From the NCBI GenBank assembly GCA_003255025.1, contig QANY01004770.1:2347891-2411890 (forward strand): DNA of 64,000 nt, read 5' to 3'. A program made the translations under genes and the position numbers. This DNA is from Datisca glomerata (taxonomy: Eukaryota; Streptophyta; Magnoliopsida; Cucurbitales; Datiscaceae). Under the pieces are notes generated by a model. It did not search any database. It worked only from the letters and a program-made list of their open reading frames with translations, and had not been told where the DNA came from. Below are positions 44,001 to 55,500 of the stretch, piece after piece; position 1 is the stretch's first letter, and each line of letters starts with the position of its first letter.

Positions 44001-45545
44001 TGGTTTTTAATGATAACCAATATCAATGTGCCAACCAAACTATGTTTCAACAGCATAGAATGAACCCTGGATCACTAAGGCTAGGGATTTAAGCTCCATA
44101 GTTTGAGTTGAACTCTTCAAAAGATGAATGATTATGAGTATGTTTGACACACTTACTCGAATGATGAGCTTGCTAGGAAAAATCTTGATAAGTCTACTGA
44201 AAGCATGGTAAAACAACGTAACCACACTCTAAGAAGCTAAGATCTTAACAAGCTCCAAATAAAAGAACCATGGGATCCCGTTAACATATGAGATAAGATC
44301 CTAGGAAAGAGAAGAGTGTTCAATAACAAAAGAGAGCATGTCATTTAAATCCAATAAAATCTCTACAAGTGAAAAATAGGAAGGTGATGGTGAAGACCTA
44401 GATCATTTCATGAAGAAGTTAAAGAAATTTCCAAAGAAGAGACGAAGTCCCTCAAATGATAAAGCTCAAGAAAATTATAGCTAGATCAAAGAACAAAAAA
44501 TGTAAACTTATGCGTTATGACATATGAAGATGAGGTAAGTAGACCCATTCTTATGATAAATATCATAAGCATAGAGGAATCACTTAAGTTTTTATGGCAT
44601 TTTGGTGTATGTGTGTGTGCATTTTGTCAATAACGTTTTCAATTTAAAAATTCTTTCAGAAAATACTTTCAAGGGGAGGAAAAACAATTGTTACACTAAA
44701 TGTTTGAAAAAAGAAATATCTTTGATTGTAAATGAAAAGTTTTTTTATTTGAAAAATGTTTGTTTTAAAATATTATTTTGAATATAATCCCCAAACTTTT
44801 AATTTATTGTGAGCATCATATTACGTATCTTTACATAGAGATATATGTGTCTTCTATGGAGGAAAAAATTATTTTGATTAACAAAGTGTAATCTCAGAAC
44901 TTTTAAAATATGAGAATGTTATTAGATTTATGTGATAACAAAGGAGAAAAGAGTTGTTGATTGCAATGCTTTTATTAGTTTCTTATTTTATTTCAAAAGC
45001 TATTTTTTGTCATCATAAAAAAGAGATTGATTGTTGACTCCAAGTCTCATAGAGTCTATTAAGATAAGAGTTAATAGTTACTTGGATGTTAATCTGTTGC
45101 ACATATTGAATTGGGGTTAGTGCTACTAAGAAGCTGTAGTAGATTGAACAAATTTGATTAAGAAAATTAATGATAAGGGGACTTAACCATGCTAGCTCAT
45201 TTTACTATTGAATAAACTAACGTTACTCTATTTTATCCCAATATTCTGCAAGTGTTGCTCATACTTGTCTTACTTAGATTAATACTTATTACCTTAATTC
45301 TTAGATTAGTTGAACTCAAACTTAATGTTGTTACTCTACTCCTATTAGATTCTAGCTTGACATTCGCTTATCACTTTGTTACTTGTTAATGACACGTGCA
45401 CTTGCATAATATCACACACGACAATTGTTTGGCCCCGTCGTCGGGGATTGAGTGAGAAATCTAGTTATAGAGATCAATTTAAATCTAGTTAGTGAGCTAT
45501 AAAGTTGTTGCTATTGCCCTATTTCAGGTACTTGGATTTCATTTT

Positions 45546-46900
45546 ATGCACATGCAACAATTTCTTGATTTTAATTTTGAACCAGAGATCGATAGGACTT
45601 AAAGGAAATTGAGAAGAGAGCATAGAGGATTTTTTGCAGTTAGAGAGATGAAACTAATGAAGAAGTTGTGGCTTTGAATGATAACCAATATCAACATGCC
45701 AACCAACCTACGAATGACAACCATATCATAGTGATGGTTGATAATAGAGAGATAAATTAGGGACTATGCTATTTTACAACACCAAGTAATGAACTCTAGA
45801 ATAGTAAGGCCATAGATTCAAGCTCCACAGCTTGAGTTGAAGCTTGTCATGTTCTAGATGTTGCAAACTATTGTATAAGTTATTGGACTTCCTTCTGAAG
45901 ATCCTCACATACACTTAAAACTTTTCATGGAAGTCAGTGATGCATTCAAATGCCTGGAGCTTCAGAAGATGCCATACAAATGATGTTGTTTCCTTACTCA
46001 TTAAGGGTCGAAGCTAGAGCTTGGCTAAAATATTTACCTCCAGATTCTATTAGCACCTGGAATGGCCTTGTTGAGAAGTTTTTGATAAAGTATTTTCCAC
46101 CTACAAAGAATGCCAAATTAAGAAATAAGATTACCTTTTTTCTCAATTGGAGGATGAATCTCTATATGGGGCATGAGAAAGATTTAAGGAGTTTCCAAGA
46201 AGATGTCTACATCATAGAATTTCACATTGCATCCAAATGGAAAGCTTTTCAAAATGGGATGAGTTATTCTACAATATTGATGATTAATGCTTCAGAAAGT
46301 TGAGCCATTTTTTCTAAGTCTTATAATGTGTTATGATATTTTAGAGAGAATAGTAAGCAACAAACTACTAATGGAAAACTTCTAGAGTAACGAAAACTAA
46401 GAGAGGTGTAGGGATGCATGATCTAGATGCTATGGCAACTTTAACAGCTCAAGTATCTTCATCAACCAACATGATCAAAACTTTGAGTATTGCATCCACA
46501 ACAAGTCAAAATCAAAATCAAGGAATGCAACAAACTGTGAACTAAGTGGTAGGGGTATCTTGTCTTTATTATGGTGAAGAGAATTTGTTTGAAAGTTTCC
46601 TAAAAAATCTAGCTTCAGTGAACTATATGGGAAATTTTAATAGAAATAACAACAATAACCCTTACTCTAACACCTATAATCCTGGTTGGAGTCAACATCG
46701 TAATTTCTCCTGGATTAATCAAGGTAATGGGCCATCAAACTCACAAAGTAGAGCAATTAATCCATCTGGTTTTGTGGAGCAAGCTCAAGTACAAAAGCCA
46801 ACACCGACAAAGCACCCTGGCACATTAGAGAGCCTTCTAAAAGAATATATTACAAAAAATGAGTCCGTAATCCAAAATTAGTATATAGTGATTCAGAGTC
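45546..46900 (+). pseudogene. A1 gag
   Basis: MHMQQFLDFNFEPEIDRT at the start, then RPXIQAPQLELK, GLPSEDPHIHLKLFMEVSDA, PGASEDAIQMMLFPYSLRVE, ARAWLKYLPPDSISTWNGLV and EKFLIKYFPPTKNAKLRNKI. These are standard Athila-type retrotransposon gag strands. Near 46560 the zinc-knuckle region reads CLYYGEENLFE where relatives have CVYCGEDHVF, so a cysteine is lost. An asparagine-rich stretch and NPGWSQHRNFSWINQG follow. Two pieces are open (45950-46303 and 46546-46881). It would form the particle shell. Confidence 0.92.
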
Positions 46901-47314
46901 AAGCAATATCTCTCATAAACTTGGTAAATCAAGTAGGATAATTGTCCAATGCCTTGAACACTAAACCTCAAGGTACTTTACAGACCAATACTAAAAATAC
47001 TAGAAGAGAGTGAAAGTAACATTGCATGGCAATACACTTGAGAAATGGTAAGGTGGAATGACAACCAAGTGATTGATCAGAGATACAACCTGAAAATAGG
47101 GACAAAGAAGCAAACAGCCAAGAGTTATAGCAGAGCAGCCTACTGTTGTAGCATCTAAGCCTGCAGGTCAAACAGTGGAAGACATAGTGGCAAAAGCATC
47201 GCCCCATTTCCTCAAAGGCTGCAAAAGAAAAAATTAAATGGTAAGTTCAACAAATTTTTAGATATGCTGAAGCAACTGTATATAAACATACATTTTGCAG
47301 AAGCCTTATAACAG
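46901..47314 (+). other. A1 gag C-terminal linker
   Basis: Broken frames with Q-rich linker reading (QFPSNTEPNP-type in relatives). No domain. Confidence 0.5.
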
Positions 47315-47960
47315 ATGCCAAACTATGTCAAGTTTATGAAAGACATCTTAACCAAAGGGAGAGGGCTAGGAGAATTTGAGATTGTAGCTTTGACATATGA
47401 ATGTAGCATGATCCTACAGTACAAGATTCCACTAAAGCTTAAAGATCCTAGAAGCTTTACTATTCCTTGTAAAATTTGCAAGACCCACTGTGGAAGAGCT
47501 CAATATGACTTGGGAGCAAGTACCAACCTAATGACATTGTCCAGTTTTAGGAAGTTATGAATAGGAGAAGCTAGGCCAACAATTATCGCCTTACAGCTGG
47601 CTGATAGATCCTATGTATATCCAAAATGTAAAATAGAAGATGTATTGGTGAAAGTAGATAAATTTATATTTCTAGCTGATTTCATAATCCTGGACTATGA
47701 AGTAGTTAGGTAAGTGCCTATTATTTTGGGAAGGCCCATTTTGGCCAATGGCAGGACATTTATAGATGTACAAAAAGGAGAGCTCACCATGAGGGTCAAT
47801 GATCAAGAGATTATCTTCAATCTCTTTAACATAATGAAGTATCTAGATGAAGAGAGAGAAAAATTTGGAGCTATATATGTTATGGATACTATAATCATGG
47901 AGAAATTATGCACAAGCTGTAGCAAGGTACCCCATCCAAAGCTAACCTTTGAGTAATTGG
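47315..47960 (+). pseudogene. A1 aspartic protease
   Basis: PNYVKFMKDILTKGRGLGEF, then PRSFTIPCKICKTHCGRAQY and DLGASTNLMTLSSFRKL at about 47505-47560. DLGAS is the usual Athila protease active site (D-L-G-A-S-I-N-L-M), so the catalytic aspartate is intact. After stops the frame resumes with PIILGRPILANGRTFIDVQK and GELTMRVNDQEIIFNLFNIM at 47714-47956, the flap and C-terminal strands. A premature TAA follows FRKL. Confidence 0.92.
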
Positions 47961-48350
47961 GAGAAGATAACAATGATTAAGAAGAGGGGGAAATCACATG
48001 GATGGATGTGAAACAGTATTTTCTAAAGTTTGGGAAGCAATTGAAGTCATTACAACTATCTGAAAGGAAATTCAAGCCATCTTTACCATCCATGGAATCA
48101 GTACCTTTGTTAGAGCTAAAGTCTTTGCCTGCCTACTTAAAGTATACTTATCTTGGTTAAGACAGTACTTAGGCAATTATCATTTCTTCTTCTTTGAATA
48201 GAAAAATGAGAAGTTGTTGCTTGAAGTATTGGGAACATATAGGAGAGCTATTGAATCGTCGATGACTGATATAGAAGTATAGGCTCCTCTACATGCATGC
48301 ATAACATATTACTTGAAGAGGGAAGTGACAGCTCCATTGAGTAGCAAAAG
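47961..48350 (+). pseudogene. A1 protease-RT linker
   Basis: Reads FLKFGKQLKSLQLSERKFKP, SLPSMESVPLLELKSLPAYL and LLEVLGTYRRAI in broken frames, matching the Athila linker before RT. The same stretch is better preserved in A2 (62115-62630). Confidence 0.8.
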
Positions 48351-49050
48351 AGGTTGAACCTCATCATGAAGGAGGTTATGAAAAAAGAGATTATTAAATG
48401 GCTGGATGGAGGGATCATTTATTTTATTTTAGATAGTGCTTGGGTCATTCCTGTTCATTGTGTGTCCAAGAAAGTAGGAGTGACTATTATTGCAAATGAA
48501 AAAAATAAGTTTATTCTAACAAGGATAGTGACTGGTTGGAGGTTATGCATGGATTACAAGAAATTGAGTAAGGCCACTAGAAAATATCATATTCCTATGC
48601 CCTTTATTGACCAAATGTTGGACAAACTTGCTAACAAGGAGTATTACTGTTTCTTAGATAGGTACTCAAGCTATAATCAAATAGATATAGCAGATGAGGA
48701 TCAAGAGAAAACCACTTTCACTTGTCCCTATGGGACCTCTACTTTAAGAGGAATGCCATTTAGACTCTGATATGCTCTCGCAACCTTTCAAATATGTATG
48801 ATGAAAATTTTTACAAACATGGTGGAACAAATACTTGAGGTATTTATGGATGATTTCTCAGTTTTTTGTAAATCATATTTAGAATGTTTGTCTAACCTTG
48901 AAAGAGTCTTGGATATATTAGAAGAAATCATTTTGGTTTTGAATTGGAAGAAGTGTCACTTATGGTGCAAGAAAAAGTTATCTTACGTCATAGACTGTCT
49001 ATGATGGGCATTGAAGTACATGGGAAAAAAATTAAGGTAATTGGAAAACT
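48351..49050 (+). pseudogene. A1 reverse transcriptase with FMDD box
   Basis: The open frame 48354-48770 reads MKKEIIKWLDGGIIYFILDS, WVIPVHCVSKKVGVTI, GWRLCMDYKKLSKATRKYHI, MPFIDQMLDKLANKEYYCFL and TFTCPYGTSTLRGMPF. After a stop, IFTNMVEQILEVFMDDFSVF (48800-48865) carries the catalytic DD pair, then CLSNLERVLDILEE and LVLNWKKCHLW. It has the full palm and fingers of an Athila-type RT, which copies element RNA to DNA. Y is F in the YxDD box, as in other Athila elements. One TGA sits where leucine-cysteine is expected (FGLCNAP). Confidence 0.93.
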
Positions 49051-49680
49051 CCATGCCCCCACTTCAATAAAAGGAATTAGAAGCTTTTAGGACATAATGG
49101 ATTTTATAGAAGGTTTATCAAATATTTTTCTAAAATATCGAAACCTTTATACATGTTACTTGAAAACAATAGAGCTTTTGAATTTACTAAGGATTGTAGA
49201 TATGCTTTTATTGAATTGAAAAAATGATTTAGTATTAGCATCTATCACTATAGCACCTAATTAGGAGCTACCTTTTGAACTAATTTATGATGCTAGTGGC
49301 TATGCAGTGGGAGTTGTCTTAGGGTAAAGAAAAGGTAAAAATTTTCATTCAATTTACTATGCTAGTAGGACACTTACAGATGCATAGTTGGATTACACTA
49401 CCACTAAAAATGAGTTATTAGTTGTTGTGTTTTCCTTTGATAATTTGGAGCTTATCTTATTGGCACCAAAGTTACTTTGTATACTAACTATTCAGCTATT
49501 AAGTACTTGATTTCAAATAAGGATGCAAAACCTAGGTTCATCAGGTGGATCTTATTGCTTCAAGAATTTGACCTTGAAATCAAGGACATAAAATGTAGAG
49601 AGAACCAAGTAGCAAACCATTTTTCAAGATTGGACATTAAGAAAGATGCTATAGCGGACCTGACCATTACATAAACTTTT
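49051..49680 (+). pseudogene. A1 connection and RNase H
   Basis: ELPFELIYDASGYAVGVVLG near 49268-49322 is the first RNase H strand with its aspartate, then NFHSIYYASRTLTDA, and [51 protein letters not shown] (49477-49650). It degrades RNA of the hybrid during reverse transcription. A TAG follows VLG where Q is usual, and further stops break the frame, but the last 65 codons are open. Confidence 0.9.
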
Positions 49681-50930
49681 CCAAGCAAGCAAATCTTGAC
49701 AATTCCACAACTGAAAGCTCTTTGGTATGCAAATATAGTGAATTCCCTACGAAGTGGAGTGCTACTTCCTACTCTCAAATCACAGTAAATGAAAGAAACA
49801 TTTCAAGAAGTCAAGACTTACTACTGGGATGACCATTATCTCTACAAGCAAGGACCTGACCAAATTTTTAGGAGATGTGTTTTTGAAGAGGAAGTTCAGA
49901 GCATATTGCGACAATGCCAGTCTTTTCCACATGGAGGGCATTTTAGAGACCTAAGGACAACAACTAAGGTGCTTTAGTCTAGTAACCATTGGCCTTCAAT
50001 TTTCAAGGATACTCATGAAGTGGAAAAATGTTGTGACATATGTCAAAGGACTTGGAACATATCACAGAGGAAAGAGATGCCCTTTAACAATATTTTTGAG
50101 GTTGAGGTTTTTATGTTTGGGGGATATATTTCATAGGACCATTCCCACCTTCATTTGAAAACCTATACATCCTTGTGGTAGTAGACTATGTATCTAAGTG
50201 GGTAGAAGATTCTGCCTTGACCACAAAATGATGCAAAAGTAGTAGTCAAATTCCTTTAGAATAATATTTTTACAATGTTTGGAACCACCAGAGCTATCAG
50301 TGATGAGGGGGCACATTTTTACAATAGGTTTTTTGAAGGATTTTTGGCCAACAAATATGGAGTGAAGAACAAAGTTTCTATAGCATACTACCCCCAGACT
50401 AGTGGGCAAGTGGAGCTATCAAAAAGAGAAATTAAAGAATATTGGAAAAGGTTAACTCAAACAAAAAAGATTGGTCTCTTAGACTTGATGATGCATTATG
50501 GGCCTATAGAACAATATTCAAGACTCATTTGGGAATGTCTCTATATAGACTAGTCTTTGGCAAAGCTTGTACTTGTTATTAGAGCTACAACATAAAGCTT
50601 TTTGGGCTCTTAAAAACTTAAACCTAGATTTACGAGTAGCAGGAGAAAATAGGACCTTGCAGTTGAATGAGTTGGATGAGTTTAGGCTATTTTCATATGA
50701 GACTGCAAGGCTTTATGAAGTGAAAACCAAAAAGTGGCATGACAAACAAATTGTGGTAAGAGAGTTAAAGCTAGGATCCTAAGTCCTACTATTTTATTCT
50801 AGGCTCAAGCTATTTCCTAAAAAGTTAAAATTAAAGTGCTCTAGCCTATTTAAATTGGTCAAATTGTATCCATTTGGAGCCGTTAACTTGTTTGATTGAA
50901 AGACTACAAGTGAGTTCAAGGTTAATGAGT
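49681..50930 (+). pseudogene. A1 integrase
   Basis: TYYWDDHYLYKQGPDQIFRR, CVFEEEVQSILRQCQSFPHG and GHFRDLRTTTKVL begin the zinc-binding part, followed by KCCDICQRTWNISQRKEMP. The core follows in several frames: VVVDYVSKW region, FGTTRAISDEGAHFYNRFFE and [17 protein letters not shown], which carry the second aspartate (SDEG) and the glutamate. The end reads LQLNELDEFRLFSYETARLY and FKVNE with VKQYWG near 50920. It would insert element DNA. The first aspartate region (about 50110-50200) is damaged by frame changes. Confidence 0.9.
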
Positions 50931-51207
50931 AAATGGTAAAACAATATTGGGGCAGTGAGGTAAACATGATGAAGACCTCAACCTAATTAAAAGACCAGCG
51001 AAAAAGAAGCCCAAGTCAGTCTAGGGCCTTTAAAATAAGCATTTATAGGAGGTGACCTAGGGAGATTATGTTCTCAACACGCAACCTCTTCATATACCAA
51101 AATCTTTCTTCTTCCTCTTTAATTCAAAACCCTCGTTTTGCTTGAAACCCTAAAATCTCATTTTCATCCTAAAAAACACTTCTTCCATTTCATAAAAAAA
51201 GAGAGAG
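50931..51207 (+). other. A1 spacer between integrase and env-position gene
   Basis: No coding similarity. Such a spacer is usual in Athila elements before the third reading frame. Confidence 0.6.
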
Positions 51208-52340
51208 ATGAAGACAAAAGGAAACCCAAAGAAGTATGTAGTCACTTGAAAACTTGTCAACGAGGAAGCACATAAGAGGTACAAGGAAGAAATCCGTATT
51301 AAAAAATTCCATGAAGAAAAAGGATTTCTCATAGAGCTCATCCCCTCCATCAAACTTTCTAAAGATATAACGACCATCATTCTGCAGAGGAACTGTAAAA
51401 GATCTTGTGCCCATTCCGAGAGCATCGTAGTCGCTCTGGTAAGAGAGTTCTATAAAAACTGTCTTAACTTTGAGCAAACTCCTGTCACGGTAAGAAGTAC
51501 TCTCTTCTTGAGGAAGAATATTATGTTTGGGCCAAGGAAGTCACTGAGATAAAGTTAAATTTTGAAAGAGTTAAATATTTTAAGGAACTTAGTGGCATAG
51601 CGTGTCTTTTGAAGGGGTACGAATATGTCTTAGGTTAGCTTTAAAGCCTAGGGCTAAAGTTTGGTATCCCTTTATTCGCATTTCTATAATGCCCACCACA
51701 CACATTTAGATTGTTACACAGGAAAGATTAGTTCTCTTACATGCTCTCTTAAATGAGAAATCAATTAATGTTGGTCTCATAATTTCTCGTGATATTAGAA
51801 TATGTGAGGAAAAAAGTTTGGTTGTTTATTTTTCCCTTGTCTAATTACTAAGTTGTGCTATGACAATAGTGTCCCTTTTTTCGATGATGAGGAAAAACTT
51901 ATCAACCGTGGAGCCATCAACCTTAATTCTATAGCACGATTTGTAGTAGAGAAAGGTAAGGACCTGAGTAGCCATCATCTTCCAAGCAAACTTCTAGGAA
52001 AAAGGCAGTGGAGAGCACTGACCATAATCAAGTATTGGAGAAACCAAATAAGAAGCTTGCTCAGCATGAAGCCCTGCAACAGAGGAACTGGAAGTTCTAT
52101 TGCGACTTGAGCATCAAAATCAAACATATTGGGAGTATGCCCAGTCCTGGGACCATGCTTTTGCAGAAAAGCCTCCAAAAGAATTTCACAAAGGCTACTT
52201 GGCCATTGCCTCCTTTCCCCTAGGTCATTCTTCAGCTCTCAAAGACCGAGGAGGAAGGGAAAGCAGAAGATGAGCAGGCTGAAGGGGAATAACTAGGGCA
52301 AGCTGATGTAGCCTTAGAAGGCGATGATACCACGAAAGAA
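51208..52340 (+). pseudogene. A1 env-position gene, plant transposon protein domain
   Basis: From the ATG at 51208: MKTKGNPKKYVVT then a stop, KLVNEEAHKRYKEEIRIKKF, HEEKGFLIELIPSI, and VALVREFYKN. Later comes FFDDEEKLINRGAINLNSIA at about 51880. The VREFY pattern is that of the 'putative plant transposon protein' domain (PF20167), found in the third gene of Athila-like elements at the position of a retroviral envelope gene. No signal peptide or membrane segment is seen. Function of this protein is unknown. Stops, and the acidic tail visible in A2 is shorter here (SKTEEEGKAEDEQAEGE near 52235). Confidence 0.8.
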
Positions 52341-54067
52341 GAAGAACTTGCTAGCCTTTCTCACTGCACCCATATCTAACATGCCACTGTCCATCCCAAG
52401 TTAAATCATAGAATGCGAGAAGGACTATGCATTTGTGTGCTTCAAAGCATGGAAAAACCCTTGAAGAGAACCATATAATTTGTGAGTGTAGAATTGGTCC
52501 CCCACCTGAGGACTTGGGGAGTGATTTACCCATATCCCCTATCACTCCAAGCAGTCAAGAACGGTAGTTAGGTGGCACGAGTGGGCCGACTGCATCTTTT
52601 TAGTCCCTGCGTATGTTGTATTTTTTTAAGAAAACGAGTCTGTATGAGGAGAAAGAGGTGTGTTCGTCGTTCATTGTGAATCATGGCTCTCTATAATACA
52701 GACTTTGTTGTTACATTGGAGTAAGAATTCACATACTCTTGTCACTGTTTGGGGTGAGCAAACATCTTCCTTTCTTCAAAGATCACGATGTTACCGCAAC
52801 TAATATTGAACATGGTGTCAAAATCATAGTGGACATGTTACTTGGTGGTCATTCTAGATCCCACAAGAAGTCTTCTATAGATCCCACATCCATGCTTTGA
52901 TTAATTAAGGAAGCAGAAGAGAAGTAGGATTCATCGACCAGCCTAAACTACGAAAATAATAAGGTGGAATTAGTCATTTTCATTGCATTGTCATTGTCAC
53001 AACATATATTTCAAGGCGACCTTCTTGTCTATCCTATTCATTATTCTGTTATTGTAGTATTTTGTGTGAAAATTATCATTGTAGCTTTATGCATTCTCAT
53101 GTTGAATACATAGTTGCTTTGATACTTTAGGTCTTCCCTATGAGATGAAGAATGGTCGCGTGGGTTAGCAATAGGTCAGGAGATAAAGCATACTTGCTTT
53201 GATAAAAATGTAGGAGCTAAAGCAGATATGCTTTAGCTCCTACATTCTTTTGGTAATTTGTACTACCTCCTTGATCGGGTTCAGCATGAACTAGAGTGAC
53301 CACTAGGGTGCTATGAGATTGCATCATTTGTTGATAGTGCATTCTTGTATATATTGATGTGGGAACATCACCTTAGGTGTGTGCCGGCAAGGGTCAAAAT
53401 TTGAACTTATTCAAAGTTTGATCACTTGCTCAGAACATGGTCATGGAGGTGTATAATGACACCTAAAGCAGTAGACTTCTTAATGAGCATTGATAGATTC
53501 AGATGCTTCAAACCTCATCTTTACATACCATAGTTTTTGGGATATGTGCTGAAGATTATGTGGACTACTTTTAAAAGAGAAATCTACCTTGATGCTAATT
53601 GGAAAAGTAGTGTTGCTTCTATAGGAGGAACAAATCATGGTAGCCATTCTTACACCCTCGACAGTTCATATCACAGTTGAATGTGAGGGAGGGAAGGCCC
53701 ATAACTCTTTTGATAGTCACTGTTATCAATGCAACAATGTTGCTTGCCAGTTTAGTTTTGGTCAGGGAGTCCCATGACCAAGGGAGAATAGGCTACACTT
53801 TCTGACAACATTTGCTTTATGGATGGAGGGGCAACATTGCGGCCTAGTCCTACTTCTACAAACGTTCAAGTATTAGTTGTTCTAGCTCACACAATGATGA
53901 ATTAGACTTAGGATGGAATTTTAGGTTCGGGGCCCCTGTCACTAGATAATTTTCTTATGTTACTGAGGTGCCACTGCCCCCTTTTCGTGGTCAAGGAAAT
54001 ATATTGAGAGATACCCAAGTCCTGAAGACAATTGTCGACAGATGGTGATACTTCAGTGACAAACGAT
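52341..54067. other. Unassigned DNA between A1 and A2, with a perfect hairpin
   Basis: No gene recognised. GTTTGGGGTG at about 52747 resembles the Athila polypurine tract but no LTR follows. A perfect 18-base hairpin lies at 53207-53246. 53400-54030 has weakly gag-like readings (CYQCNN near 53714) that I cannot support as a gene. Confidence 0.5.
53207..53246. repeat. Perfect inverted repeat, 18-base arms, 4-base loop
   Basis: The left arm AATGTAGGAGCTAAAGCA (53207-53224), loop GATA, and right arm TGCTTTAGCTCCTACATT (53229-53246) are exact complements. A smaller imperfect one (AAAGCATACTTGCTTT) lies just upstream at about 53185-53200. Confidence 0.95.
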
Positions 54068-55489
54068 TGTTGTATGTGATATATATATAAGTAAGTGTAC
54101 GTTTTATTAACAAGTAATAAATTGATAAATGAGTGTCGATCTCTACAGGGTCTGATGAGAAACTAAGTAATTAGAAAAATCAAATTAAACCTAATCAGAA
54201 ACAAGTAACAGCAATAGTTTATTCCAAGTGAAGTAGAAACACTAATTTAAGTAAAATGTCTTAAAGTAACACTTGAAGAATATGAGATTTCGGTTAAGTA
54301 ACATAGGTGTATTCAATAACTAAAGGAGCTAGAATGGTTAATTCTCTTTATTATTAATATTCCTAGTTAAATCTTCTTATATTGCTACAGCTTCCTGATA
54401 GCTTTAACCTCAGCTCATTTGCACAATAGATTTCCATCCTTGCGATCATTAACTCTAAGCTTAATAACTTATTCCTAAGCCTAATTCAAATTAGAGTTAC
54501 CTCTTATTAGTTCTAGCTTATTGTTTTACGAGGTGAGCATATATGCCTATATTCCTCACTAAACCCTTAGATATACATGATTTAAGCATTCAAGTATCAT
54601 TCAAGCAATATCTATTATATTAAAACTTTTTAGTATTTAACCCAACTTGTATGTTATTAGAGATGGTCAATCAACAACAAAAACTTGAATGAAATGCTAC
54701 TGAAAAATGAACAACAAAAACTTCATTAACTAGAAATAAAAACTTTAAGGTTCATTACCCGTACTAGCTTAAGATTTTTAGCTCATAATGAGCGTAAGAG
54801 CAAATTTGAATACAACCATTGCAATTTTTATACCTACAGAGAATGAAGCCAAGGATAGAAAATACAGCAAAGAGATAGGGGCAAAGATGAAAATAGAGAA
54901 GTCATAAAAAACGAATATCCTTTCTCCTTTGTCTTCTTCCTCGCATCCTTTTTTCCTTTCTGTCATTTTTTTCCTCTTTCTACACTACAAAATGTTCCTT
55001 TTTTCTTAGGAAATGTGTCGGCTGCCTTCTCTAAATGACGTACTTGCTATATAAGGAGTCTTGGAATAAGGGCTTTAACTTCCAACAAAGACGCGTGTCA
55101 AGCAGCTGCTATATCGGGGACCATGGGGAAAGCGTTAATGCCACCTGGATAACTAATCTTTGAGTGCACACGCTTTTCCTCTCTTTTCAATGCTAGCTGG
55201 ACTACACGACAAAGTCCCATGCATGCATGGGCACTGTTATAACAACAATGATATCTGCACTACAGCATTTTCTCTAGCCATCGCTCTCCCAATGTTCCCT
55301 GCACAGAAGCGTGACTTTATGCAAAAAATTACCCAAAAACCATCAGGAACGCTAGCAGGGCAGCAAAACTCAACATAAAACTAAACTTTAAGGAAATGAC
55401 ATAATTTAATGAATAAAATTATACATCACTCTAAGATTAGTAATAGTTTAGACTTAGAAATGCATAACTTTAAATTCTTAGAGTTATCA
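54068..55489 (-). repeat. A2 3' LTR (about 1.42 kb)
   Basis: The plus strand starts TGTTGTATGTGATA and ends GAGTTATCA, so the minus strand has TGATAACTC...CA ends. The left 400 bases match the LTR parts of the tandem array in the opposite orientation. No gene inside; short frames such as 55160-55378 are chance. Confidence 0.85.
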
Positions 55490-55500
55490 CACCCCAAACA
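55490..55500 (-). other. A2 polypurine tract
   Basis: The minus strand reads ATGTTTGGGGTG directly before TGATAACTC, the usual Athila arrangement. Confidence 0.85.

Larger units (their letters stand above)
38999..45840 (+). repeat. Tandem array: four units of about 1.7 kb
   Basis: Units are about 38999-40709, 40710-42398, 42399-44112 and 44113-45840. Each runs: C3 gag C-terminus (acidic tract), gag-to-PPT spacer, 'gagggagattgttgactcc' (PPT and LTR start), Athila-like LTR end, primer site TTTTTGGCGTTG, Athila-like gag start, then the joint back into C3 gag at 'gagttgaactcttcaag'. The joint is the same at 40710, 42399 and 44113. The marker 'gattgataggactctaagg' recurs at about 40515, 42205 (changed), 43918 and 45588. 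Confidence 0.95.
45424..54067 (+). mobile_element. A1: Athila-like Ty3/gypsy element, 3' LTR missing
   Basis: Primer site, gag, protease, RT, RNase H, integrase and an env-position gene follow in the Athila order. Its 5' LTR is present only as the shortened LTR part of unit 4. No plus-strand 3' LTR follows; the next LTR (54068) is inverted and belongs to A2. Stops are frequent. The right limit is set only by the start of A2. Confidence 0.85.
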
